Translations under genes and position numbers: made by a program
Part shown: positions 41,667-50,815 of the stretch, piece after piece
How the letters are laid out: each line of letters starts with the position of its first letter
How positions within the stretch are numbered: the first letter of the stretch is position 1
Assembly (NCBI GenBank): GCA_949775045.1
Contig: OX459102.1
Span: 9,457,738 to 9,521,737, forward strand
Source of the DNA: Metridium senile
Lineage: Eukaryota > Cnidaria > Anthozoa > Actiniaria > Metridiidae
DNA: 64,000 bases
Direction: 5' to 3'
The notes under the pieces: generated by a model
What the model saw: only the letters and a program-made list of their open reading frames with translations
What the model was told of the DNA's origin: nothing
Database searches by the model: none

Positions 41667-41883
41667 TAGCCTGCGTAGCAAGTGTTTCTTTTGGGGTAAC
41701 GGGAGAAAGTTTTTTTGTTGTTGTTGTTTTGGGATAGCTGTGTTACCGTTATGGCCGCGCGAAACCTAAGACGAGAAAACTTTTGTACTCGTCTTAGGTT
41801 TCGCGCGGCCATATGGGTAACACAGATATCCCAAAACAACTTTCTCCCGTTCCCCCCAAAAGAAACGCTTGCTACGCAGGCTA
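41667..41883. mobile_element. TAGCCTG-family MITE, 9-bp TSD
   Basis: TAGCCTGCGTAGCAAG...CTTGCTACGCAGGCTA, ~100-bp arms, flanked by perfect GAGGATGGA copies at 41658-41666 and 41884-41892. Confidence 0.92.
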
Positions 41884-41969
41884 GAGGATGGACCAATCAT
41901 CCGTATATTGGTTCATCTTATGTGCATTTAACAAAATCAGACGACTTTTTCGACTGAAATTGTGTTCGT

Positions 41970-42667
41970 CCCGTTTTCACAGCAGACGACTTGTCCGTCA
42001 TTAGACGGTGCCACGGTGTCCGTCTAGTTTGTTTGTCCGTACCAGGTGATCTCGGAATACGGCGCGCATTGCATTGTTGTTGAAAATCAGGCGGTCCTAT
42101 CCCCAGTTTCTCAATTTGCCATTTTCGCGCGGTCAATGGCCGCCATCTTGGATTTTTTAAATGGTGAATTGTTTTCAGCAAGTAGAAAGGTTTATAAAAG
42201 GAAAAATAAACAACTATTACCCATATAAATACAAACATATAATAAAGTACTATTTCATAAGAACCTTTAAAGTGCAATTTGATGTGTACATGATATGTTA
42301 CAGATAAAAATTGTACTTTAACTCGAGCATGTGTACATGATATGTTACAGATAAAAATTGTACTTTAACTCGAGCATTAGCGATAAAACTCGAGTTCAGG
42401 CCATTTTCCTCTTTCAAATGCCTATTTACAAGGCAATTTATGAAAATTGATACCCAATCAAATTGTTTAGTCCATTTTGTCTTGTATTGAGAGTTGTTGA
42501 GTCATAATAAATCACTTTAACTTTTAACATGTACCAAAATATTAAATCTCACGAATTATGCTGAATGGCAGCCATGTTGGACCGCCTGATCAAATTTCTT
42601 GTCGCGCGCTGATTGGCTAATTTTTTGATCCGAGATCACCTGGTACGTCTTCTGGTGTGAAAACGGC
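41970..42667. mobile_element. Nested fold-back elements upstream of the YR retrotransposon
   Basis: Outer inverted ends CCGTTTTCACAGCAGACGAC / GTCTTCTGGTGTGAAAACGG. Inner ends ACCAGGTGATCTCGG (42041) / CCGAGATCACCTGGT (to 42644) and CAGGCGGTCC / GGACCGCCTG. A 43-bp tandem duplication lies at 42285-42377. Confidence 0.65.
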
Positions 42668-42780
42668 TTATGTTGTATGGAAGTATATTCATAGTATATT
42701 CATAAGTATATTCATCAATAATTCATACAGTAATTTTCATTAACGTTGTCGAGATCAATAGACATTCAGTTTACTTTTCA

Positions 42781-42911
42781 TGTGGTTAATATTAAGCAAA
42801 GTTAACTTGGAGCATTGTTCCGGTCAGCGGTTGTTGCTAGCGTGCGTATGCGCCGACTCGATGCATCGTGGTCACTGTTCGCCATCTTGCTTTTGCGTGG
42901 ATTGCTGTTGC
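42781..42911 (+). repeat. Split direct repeat A1
   Basis: Left terminal repeat of the YR retrotransposon, repeated at 47543-47673 with about two differences. Confidence 0.9.
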
Positions 42912-43060
42912 TATTATCGTGTTCTTTGGACCGTTTAATCTAACCATCGTATTTCAATCTTCCGAAAATATTGTTTACAAAGAACGTCTTTGTGTCGAAC
43001 CACGCTTTTTTTGTTCTCTCGATTGTTCCCTGGGGATTCGTTTGGTGGCGCTTTGTTATT

Positions 43061-44299
43061 ATGCCTCGTCAAACTCGGAATAGCCTGGAAAGTATACCAT
43101 CTACCACTTGTTCTTCTTCTTCGGACTCTGGTTCATCGGGGATCGTGCCGGCGATGTCGGGTACTCCAACAACCGTGTCTGCCCCTTCCACGGAGCTGGT
43201 TGCTTCGCTCGCCGAAGCGTTAAAGGCCCCGTTGTCGGCGATGGTCCAAGACGCGGTCCAAGCGGCTAACGTGGGCCAAGCACCTTGTGGGTCGTCAGCC
43301 TCGGTTATCTCCTCGTCCTCGACCCCATTACAGGCGCAAACAAACCACTACGCACAGTCTGGCTCTCTTCCCGCTTGGGCAACGGCGGCGTCTTCGGGAC
43401 TGGCATTAACTTCTACATCTACATCACATTCAGCTGGCGCAATGGCGGCTCCGCTCGCAGGTACGTCTATAACGAGTGTCCCTTCATTTGTGTCTTGCTT
43501 CTCTCTCCCTGGGGCCTTACCGAACCCCCCATCGACGAGGTCATCACCTATTTCTTCGGTTTGGCCAGTGGTGGATCGTCTTCCCGGCTCCATTCCGCTG
43601 AATCAACCATTTGTGGTTGGTCCGGGATATTCCCCGATCCCGTATAAAGTCGTAGCGCAAATTACGGCGGGAAAGTTCGTGCACTTCGAGGAGTTATTGC
43701 CGGAAAACATTTTAGTTAATGAGCCAGAACCTCAGCTTCTCTTCGATGGGCATCTGGTGTTTTCTCCCAATACAAAGAGACATAAGAGACAAATCTCCGA
43801 CATCAATTCCTGGGGGGAGGCCTTCACCATTTATTCTCTCATCGTGGGAAAATACTTTCCTGACCGGAAAGACGATCTGCTACGCTACAAGCTTTTGATC
43901 ATGCGAACGTATCGGCAGTTCTCTGGAAATGCTTGGTTAAACTATGACCGGGCTTTCCGCGAACTGGCGGCCGCGGAGAATCGTACAACATGGTCGGAAA
44001 TGAACGTCCAGTTGTACAATTCCCATACAGCTGGGGCCCAAGTTCGCTCTTTGGCCATGGCAGCGCCCTCGCAGGGAAAGTGGGAAGCCCAGGGTAACCC
44101 GGTCTCAAAGACCCCTTGCTACTCTTGGAACGCGGGTCAATGCATCGCCACATCTACCACATGCCGCTTTCGTCACATTTGCAGTGCTTGTGACGGTGAC
44201 CATCGAAGAAAAGCATGCCCACACCACCGCCAGCCGTCACATACCGAACACTCACAGTCAGGGGAACCAGAAGAGTTTAAGCGCCGTAAACGCTATTAA
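43061..44299 (+). CDS. ORF1 of YR retrotransposon (gag-like)
   Basis: 412 codons from the ATG at 43061 (MPRQTRNSLES); an in-frame upstream ATG at 42971 lies within the hydrophobic leader and is less likely. Ser/Ala/Pro-rich N-terminal half, then a conserved-looking block (GYSPIPYKVVAQITAGKFVH, ELLPEN) and a C-terminal Cys/His cluster (CYSWNAGQC...TCRFRHIC..C...H...CP) resembling CCCH-type nucleic-acid-binding knuckles. Its role would be RNA packaging. It ends with a basic KRRKRY. It is followed by a ~310-bp spacer rich in T and A with no frame. Confidence 0.8.
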   Translation: MPRQTRNSLESIPSTTCSSSSDSGSSGIVPAMSGTPTTVSAPSTELVASLAEALKAPLSAMVQDAVQAANVGQAPCGSSASVISSSSTPLQAQTNHYAQSGSLPAWATAASSGLALTSTSTSHSAGAMAAPLAGTSITSVPSFVSCFSLPGALPNPPSTRSSPISSVWPVVDRLPGSIPLNQPFVVGPGYSPIPYKVVAQITAGKFVHFEELLPENILVNEPEPQLLFDGHLVFSPNTKRHKRQISDINSWGEAFTIYSLIVGKYFPDRKDDLLRYKLLIMRTYRQFSGNAWLNYDRAFRELAAAENRTTWSEMNVQLYNSHTAGAQVRSLAMAAPSQGKWEAQGNPVSKTPCYSWNAGQCIATSTTCRFRHICSACDGDHRRKACPHHRQPSHTEHSQSGEPEEFKRRKRY

Positions 44300-44613
44300 T
44301 GGTCACTGTGTTCGTTAGTTTATAGACCTTGTGTTTGACCATCCTCGGTCAGAGAACAATTTTTTAGTTTATTGATTATTATTATCACTATTATGATTAT
44401 GATTATGATTATGATTATGATTATTACTATGATTATTATTATTATTTTTTTTTTCTATTCTTTATTTTTGTTCTTTATTCAAGGTTGTAATTTTAGTTAA
44501 TGTTCAGCTATTTAGCATGCCCAATTTGTTACGGGATTGTGTTGGTGGAGGGTTATTGTAGTAAAAACCTTTTGTGATAGTTGCATCTTATTTCTTGTAG
44601 AATCGAGCCCTAA

Positions 44614-46221
44614 CTTCCATCGGTTGCGGACATCTCCCCTCTGAACTACCATAGATTTTTGTACGAGCTCCAGAGCCACCCTGACAAGCAATGGGTCGAG
44701 TTCATTTTACACGGAATCCTCGAGGGCTTTAAATTGGGTTTCAATCCGGCCATCAAGCTAAAGGCCGTCAAGAAGAACAAAGCGTCGGCACACCAGCAGG
44801 CTCATATTATTGATGCGTACTTAGATAATGAAGTGCAACGGGGGAGGTTAGCTGGCCCATTTGATCTCCCTCCCATCTCCCCACTGCAGGTCAGCGGTTT
44901 TGGTGTTATCCCTAAAAAAGGTCAGCCAGGGAAATGGCGCCTTATTTTTGACCTCTCCTCTCCTTTAGGACATAGCGTAAATGATGGCATTAATCCAGGG
45001 GATTGTTCACTGCAATACATCAATCTTGATGACATTGTGCATATGGTTGCCAAGCTGGGTAGGGGGGCGCTACTCGCTAAGTTTGATATCGAAAGTGCAT
45101 ACCGCAACGTTCCTATCCATCCTACGGACAGGCACCTCCTAGGCATGAAATGGAGATCCAAGTATTATGTTGACTTGGCTCTTCCTTTCGGCTTGAGGTC
45201 CGCACCATTCATATTTAACTCAATTGCCAGCTCGGTGGAATGGATCCTTCGGTCTAATTACGATATCCCAGACATCCTTCACTACTTGGATGACTTTGTG
45301 CTGGCCGGACCTCCAAGCTCTCCATTGTGCCATAGCAGGTTGTCTACTGCCACTTCAGTTACAGCTGACCTAGGCTTGCCTCTCCATCCCGACAAGTGTG
45401 TGGGTCCTGCAACATGCTTGGTGGTCTTAGGAATCGAAATAGATACACTGGCTGAAACCCTACGCCTTCCAACCGAGAAGTTTGCAGCGATCCTCGAACT
45501 GCTAAGATCCTGGTCGTCCCGTAAATCGTGCCGCAAGAAGGAACTCCAGTCCTTGATAGGGGTACTGCACCATGCATGCAAAGTGGTATGGCCAGGCCGC
45601 ACTTTCCTCCGCAAGATGATTGACTTGTTGAAACTGTTCAAGAGAGGGGACCATCCTATCCGCTTGAACGTAGAGTTCAGAAGGGATCTACAGTGGTGGT
45701 TGAAGTTCTTTAACCAGTGGAACGGTATCAGTTTCTTCCTCATCCCTTCTCTGGTGCCACCCCCGACAGTTTGTGTAGGCTCTGATGCCTCAGGAGCGAT
45801 CGGCTATGGGGCATACTTAGGAGCTCAATGGTTCAATGGCAAATGGTTGCCCCAGCAACTGAGTTTGTCTATCGCCTACAAGGAACTTTTCCCTGTGGTC
45901 CTGGCAGCCCATGTTTGGGGCTACCTTTGGGAGCGTCAACGTGTCTTGTTCAAGGTCGACAACCAGTCAGTGGTGGCAATTTTGAACAGTAGGACTTCGC
46001 GAGATCCAGATATTATGGCATTAATGCGCAGTCTGCTGTTTGCAGCGGCACGCTTCTCCTTTTCCTTTTCAGCTGAGCACGTTCCAGGTGTGACCAATGG
46101 TGTTGCTGATGCTATTTCTCGTTTTCATATGCAGGCCTTTCGCATCCTGGCTCCACATGCCGACCACCAACCAACAGTGATTCCCATGCAACTCCTAGCT
46201 TCCCTGGGAGCAGAACTCTAG
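44614..46221 (+). CDS. ORF2 of YR retrotransposon: reverse transcriptase - RNase H
   Basis: Open from the stop at 44611-44613 to TAG at 46219-46221. RT motifs: FGVIPKKGQPGKWRLIFDLS, KFDIESAYRNVPI (motif A Asp), LPFGLRSAPFIFN, HYLDDFVLAG (catalytic YxDD, about 45283-45294). RNase H residues: GSDASGAIGYGAYL (D), AYKELFPVVLA (E), VDNQSVVAIL (D) and GVADAISR. The first in-frame ATG is only at 45043, inside the RT domain, so translation must begin by splicing, frameshift or a non-AUG codon. It synthesises the cDNA. Confidence 0.9.
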   Translation, partial: LPSVADISPLNYHRFLYELQSHPDKQWVEFILHGILEGFKLGFNPAIKLKAVKKNKASAHQQAHIIDAYLDNEVQRGRLAGPFDLPPISPLQVSGFGVIPKKGQPGKWRLIFDLSSPLGHSVNDGINPGDCSLQYINLDDIVHMVAKLGRGALLAKFDIESAYRNVPIHPTDRHLLGMKWRSKYYVDLALPFGLRSAPFIFNSIASSVEWILRSNYDIPDILHYLDDFVLAGPPSSPLCHSRLSTATSVTADLGLPLHPDKCVGPATCLVVLGIEIDTLAETLRLPTEKFAAILELLRSWSSRKSCRKKELQSLIGVLHHACKVVWPGRTFLRKMIDLLKLFKRGDHPIRLNVEFRRDLQWWLKFFNQWNGISFFLIPSLVPPPTVCVGSDASGAIGYGAYLGAQWFNGKWLPQQLSLSIAYKELFPVVLAAHVWGYLWERQRVLFKVDNQSVVAILNSRTSRDPDIMALMRSLLFAAARFSFSFSAEHVPGVTNGVADAISRFHMQAFRILAPHADHQPTVIPMQLLASLGAEL

Positions 46222-47168
46222 CCAACCAGTGTTTAGCTTATTTGTCTGAGGGTCTGGCTCCCTCGACTCGCCGCTGCTACACTTCTGCCCAACATAAGTT
46301 TGTTACTTTCTGCTATCAGAGCGGTCGCTTGGCCCCCTCTGGTTCACCGTGCCCAACAGACGAGTGGACTTTGTGCCTCTTTGTGACAATGTTAGCTGAA
46401 TCCATTCGTCATCCTTCTATTAAAGTGTACTTATCAGCAGTTCGCTCATTGCATATCGAACAAGGTATGCCTGATCCGCTTTTGAATTGCCTCCAGCTAC
46501 AGCGGGTTCTAAAAGGCATTAAGCGCGTGCAAGGCGCAAACATTTCAGCTACGCGACTTCCAGTCTCTCCAGAGGTGCTCAGTATTGTTAGGGCAGGCTT
46601 AAACCTGTCTTCTTTCGATGACTGTATGTTATGGGCAGCATGCACTTTGGCGTACTTTGGTTTCCTCAGATCTTCCGAATTCACTGTGTCTTCACTGGCG
46701 GCCTTTGATCCAGCGGTCCACCTGGCTGCCCAGGATATCACAGTAGATTCAACAGAGGCACCAACTTGTCTTCAAGTTCATGTCAAAGCATCCAAAACTG
46801 ATCCATTTCGACAGGGCTGTCACGTGTACATTGGTTTAGGGTCTCCATCGCTGTGTGCGGTTAGGTCAGTTCTGTGCTATTTGGCCCGCCGTGGTAATAC
46901 TTCTGGACCCATATTTATTCTGTCTAATGGTCAACCGTTAACCATGCAACTGGTGACTGACCGTCTGAGAGCTATCCTGAAGTCAGCTGGGGTAACCGGC
47001 AACTATTCCAGCCACAGCTTTCGAATTGGGGCTGCAAAAATGGCTGCCAAGAGGGGCATCCCGGACCATCTCATTCAAGTATTAGGACGTTGGCAAAGTG
47101 ATGCCTACAAACAATATATCAGGACTCCTCAGGAGGCGATTGTAAGTGCTTCAAGCAAATTGGCATGA
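46110..47168 (+). CDS. ORF3 of YR retrotransposon: tyrosine recombinase
   Basis: Open from 46110, overlapping ORF2 in the -1 frame by 112 nt, to TGA at 47166-47168. The N-terminal SAM-like domain begins LAYLSEGLAPSTRRCYTSAQ. Catalytic residues of the family are visible: Arg in FGFLRSSEF, Lys in KASKTDPFRQG, H-x-x-R in SHSFRIGAAK, then W and the nucleophile Tyr in LGRWQSDAYKQYIRTP. It integrates circular cDNA in place of a DDE integrase. No ATG near the N-terminus. tttctcgttttcatatgcag at 46115-46134 is a strong 3' splice-site candidate. Confidence 0.9.
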   Translation, partial: CYFSFSYAGLSHPGSTCRPPTNSDSHATPSFPGSRTLANQCLAYLSEGLAPSTRRCYTSAQHKFVTFCYQSGRLAPSGSPCPTDEWTLCLFVTMLAESIRHPSIKVYLSAVRSLHIEQGMPDPLLNCLQLQRVLKGIKRVQGANISATRLPVSPEVLSIVRAGLNLSSFDDCMLWAACTLAYFGFLRSSEFTVSSLAAFDPAVHLAAQDITVDSTEAPTCLQVHVKASKTDPFRQGCHVYIGLGSPSLCAVRSVLCYLARRGNTSGPIFILSNGQPLTMQLVTDRLRAILKSAGVTGNYSSHSFRIGAAKMAAKRGIPDHLIQVLGRWQSDAYKQYIRTPQEAIVSASSKLA

Positions 47169-47407
47169 GATGGTAAGTTACATTGCCTTGGCTCTAATTT
47201 GATGACGTGTTTGTTTAGCGTTCCAGTCAGGCTGCATCACCCGTGACTTGCCTGCGATATTCGCATAAGCGTTATTAGCTTTGCCGGCGGGGGGATGGTG
47301 CCTTGGTGCTTGGAGTGCTAGTTTTGGGTGGTTGGATCGGTCCCATGGCCTTGCTACGGGTCGTCCAGCTCCAAGCACCATATCAAATGCTTGGAGAGAA
47401 TTCCTTG

Positions 47408-47863
47408 GAGGTTGACCCGTGGCTCGGTTGCCATGGTTACCTCTTGCCTATTGCTTCTTGCCTGTTGCCATTGCCTATTGCCATTGCTTATGGACATTGC
47501 ATTGCTCAAGGCACCTACCCTCCATTATAGCGACAAGTTAAATGTGGTTAATATTAAGCAAAGTTAACTTGGAGCATTGTTCCGGTCAGCGGTTGTTGCT
47601 AGCGTGCGCATGCGCCGACTCGATGCATCGTGGTCACTGTTCGCCATCTTGCTTTTGCGTGGATTGCTATTGCCCCGCCCACCCTCCCCTGGTGATTGAT
47701 GGTAAGTATTGTATTCCACTGTTGTTCAGTGTGACAGGTGCCGAGGTTGACCCGTGGCTCGGTTGCCATGGTTACCTCTTGCCTATTGCTTCTTGCCTGT
47801 TGCCATTGCCTATGGACATTTCATTGCTCAAGGCACCTACCCTCCATTATAGCGACAAGTTAA
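47408..47863 (+). repeat. Split direct repeats B1-A2-B2
   Basis: B1 47408-47541, A2 47543-47673, B2 47743-47863, with a 69-bp unique spacer between A2 and B2. They form the right end of the YR retrotransposon. Confidence 0.9.
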
Positions 47864-47869
47864 CAAATG

Positions 47870-48280
47870 TCACGTGTGATCATGAAAGGGTAAATCCCAC
47901 ATTTATCTTAAAACCACATTTAGTATTAGAAAAGAATATTGAACAATTATTTGCCGAATGCCATGTGAATATCGGTGAATAAAAACCGAGACGGATATTC
48001 ACTGAGCCTCTAGTGAGGTGGGTAATTGATTTAGTATCAATAAAAAAATGATTCAAAAAGTTAAAATGACCAGCCTTTTTAAGTAAACCTGTTTGATTTC
48101 CTATTTCTAATCTAAATGCACGCGAAACACTGTAGGTGATTATCAAAAAATAGTGTGAATTTTCTGGCCAATCACCTTTCGCGATTTTCTTTAATCACTA
48201 GTGTATTTTCACTTTTAATAGACATTTTGACTCAGTATTCAAACGGTGGTTATTAAAGGAATTTATTAAAAATGCTTCAA
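47870..48280. other. Intergenic stretch with possible MITE fragment
   Basis: Contains gtgaatatcggtgaataaaaaccgagacgg-type palindromic text followed by a second gene-free AT-rich part. No coding signal. Confidence 0.4.
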
Positions 48281-49860
48281 AAATAGAATATTACTATACA
48301 TTATAAGTAATGCACTTGTTCTGGCCAATCATAACTCGCGTTACATATTTCAAAACCATCACATTGTTATATTATATAATTAATTAATGTACTTTTTCTG
48401 ACCAATCAAAACACGCATTTCACATTTCAAAACTAGTACATTCTAATATGAGTAATGCACCTTTTCTGACCAATCAAAATACGCATTACATATTTCAAAA
48501 CTAGTACATTCTAATTTGAGTAATGCACCTTTTCTAACCAAACAAAATACGCATTACATATTTCAAAACTAGCGCATTCTAATTTGAGTAATGCACCTTT
48601 TCTGCGTTACATATTTCAAAACTAGTACATTCTAATTTGAGTAATGCACCTTTTCTAACCAAACAAAATACGCATTACATATTTCAAAACTAGTGCATTC
48701 TAATTTGAGTAATGCACCTTTTCTAACCAAACAAAATACGCATTACATATTTCAAAACTAGTGCATTCTAATTTGAGTAATGCACCTTTTCTGCGTTACA
48801 TATTTCAAAACTAGTACATTCTAATTTGAGTAATGCACCTTTTCTAACCAAACAAAATACGCATTACATATTTCAAAACTAGTGCATTCTAATTTGAGTA
48901 ATGCACCTTTTCTGCGTTACATATTTCAAAACTAGTACATTCTAATTTGAGTAATGCACCTTTTCTAACCAAACAAAATACGCATTACATATTTCAAAAC
49001 TAGTACATTCTAATTTGAGTAATGCACCTTTTCTGACCAATCAAAATACGCATTACATATTTCAAAACTAGTACATTATCATTTGAGTAATGCACCTTTT
49101 CAAACCAAACAAAATACGCATTACATATTTCAAAACTAGTGCATTCTAATTTGAGTAATGCACCTTTTCTGAGTTACATATTTCAAAACTAGTACATTCT
49201 AATTTGAGTAATGCACCTTTTCTAACCAAACAAAATACGCATTACACATTACATATTTCAAAACTAGTGCATTCTAATTTGAGTAATGCACCTTTTCTAA
49301 CCAAACAAAATACTCATTACATATTTCAAAACTAGTACATTCTAATTTGAGTAATGCACCTTTTCTGACCAATCAAAATACGCATTACATATTTCAAAAC
49401 TAGTACATTCTAATTTGAGTAATGCACCTTTTCTAACCAAACAAAATACGCGTTACATATTTCAAAACTAGTACATTATCATTTGAGTAATGCACCTTTT
49501 CTGACCAATCAAAATACGCGTTACATATTTCAAAACTAGAGTACAAATACTAAAAGTGTACAACATAAATACCACTAAATACTGCTAAATTATGCAAATT
49601 CTTTTGTTCTTTATTGTTTAATCAACACTATTTAGTGGTAAATAGTACAAAGTATTGCACACTTTTAGTGTTTGTACTCTAGTACATTCTAATTTGAGTA
49701 ATGCACCTTTTCTGACCAATCAAAATACGCGTTACATATTTCAAAACTAGTACATTCTAATTTGAGTAATGCACCTTCTCTGACCAATCAAAATACGCAT
49801 TACATATTTCAAAACTAGTACATTCTCATGTAAGTTATGCACTTTTGTCTAACCAATCAG
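48280..49860. repeat. Satellite, ~68-bp unit, ~22 copies
   Basis: Units of acatatttcaaaactagtac, attctaatttgagtaatgca, ccttttctaaccaaacaaaa. Shorter units lack the accaaacaaaatac block, giving a higher-order mix. Interrupted by a MITE at 49541-49684. Intergenic, downstream of gene 3. Confidence 0.93.
49541..49684. mobile_element. MITE inside the satellite
   Basis: Inverted ends AGAGTACAAATACTAAAAGTGT and ACACTTTTAGTGTTTGTACTCT; CTAG at both edges. It inserted after the satellite expanded. The inner TATTTAGTGG arms are also inverted. Confidence 0.8.
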
Positions 49861-50019
49861 AAAGCGCATTATACCATGTGTGTATTTAATAACAGTTAAT
49901 ATAAATATGTCAATGTTTTCAAAACTAGAGCGCTAACATTGCGATAAAAAGTGAATTTTTTCATCTATAAAAAAGCTTTTAAAAAAGATTTACAGCAATA
50001 TTGTTATTGACTAAATAGA

Positions 50020-50218
50020 GTGATTTGACATTTTAGCATGCTAATGAGTAAAACCATGCTAATGAGCTTCAAAACATCCAGTTCTTCGTTTTTTTTATTG
50101 ATGTCTAAATTGTCACATTTATGCAACATTTTGTGATAAATTTGACGGTCATCTCCGCAAAGCTGATAAGCATGTTATTTTACTCATTAGCATGCTAAAA
50201 TGCGGTGTGTGAAATCGC
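50020..50218. mobile_element. Fold-back MITE TTAGCATGCTAATGAG
   Basis: Arms CATTTTAGCATGCTAATGAG / CTCATTAGCATGCTAAAATG, with an additional internal CATGCTAATGAGCTT copy. It lies ~140 bp downstream of the gene 3 stop. Confidence 0.75.
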
Positions 50219-50263
50219 TGTACTATCCTATCATATGTGCACCGAATTGGCGAACAATACAGA

Positions 50264-50345
50264 TAACTATTGTTCTTGACTGACTAGCCTCTCATACATG
50301 TACACTGAATCAAAATATGGCAACTAATTCGAATAATTAGCTTCA
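50264..50345. repeat. Lone copy of the 25.7-kb tandem unit
   Basis: gactgactagcctctcatac, tgaatcaaaatatgg etc., 13 bp from the gene 3 stop codon, so probably in its 3' UTR. Confidence 0.8.
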
Positions 50346-50357
50346 CATCAACTGAAT

Positions 50358-50754
50358 TTATATTTTCGTGACGGGTGGGTCAGCGGTGTCTTCTTCAGGA
50401 ATACGTTCCGCTTTCACAGCATATGATAGGTTGTGGATCCATCTAAAAGTAGAAACAAAATAAGGACTGACATATCTACATCATTAATTAACACCACTCA
50501 ATCAATCAATTAATCAATCCAGAAATCAGTCATTCAGTCAATCGATCAAACATTCAAATCAATTATTCAATCAATCTGTCAGTCTGTCCGTTAGTCAGTC
50601 GAATCAATCAATAAATTATTCATTTAATCAGTCGGTCAGTAAGTCAATCAATTAATCAATCCAGAAATCAGTCAGTCAATCAACCAGCAAGCCAGTCGGT
50701 CAATCAACCAATCAATCGATCGAACAAATTATCTAATAAGTAAATCAATAAGCC

Positions 50755-50815
<61 letters not shown>

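Larger units (their letters stand above)
42781..47863 (+). mobile_element. DIRS-group tyrosine-recombinase retrotransposon (split direct repeats)
   Basis: Complete 5083-bp element with PAT/Ngaro-type architecture: A1 (42781-42911), three ORFs, B1 (47408-47541), A2 (47543-47673), B2 (47743-47863). A1 and A2 differ at about 2 of 131 positions; B1 and B2 differ by a 13-bp indel and about one substitution. Gag-like, RT-RNase H and tyrosine-recombinase frames are intact. No methyltransferase domain is seen, unlike DIRS1/PAT. No target duplication is expected or seen. High repeat identity implies recent insertion. Confidence 0.92.

Noticed and set aside
44659..44661. Start codon of the RT frame
   Set aside because: The codon is TTG, not ATG; the frame is open upstream to 44614, so it is not a supported start.
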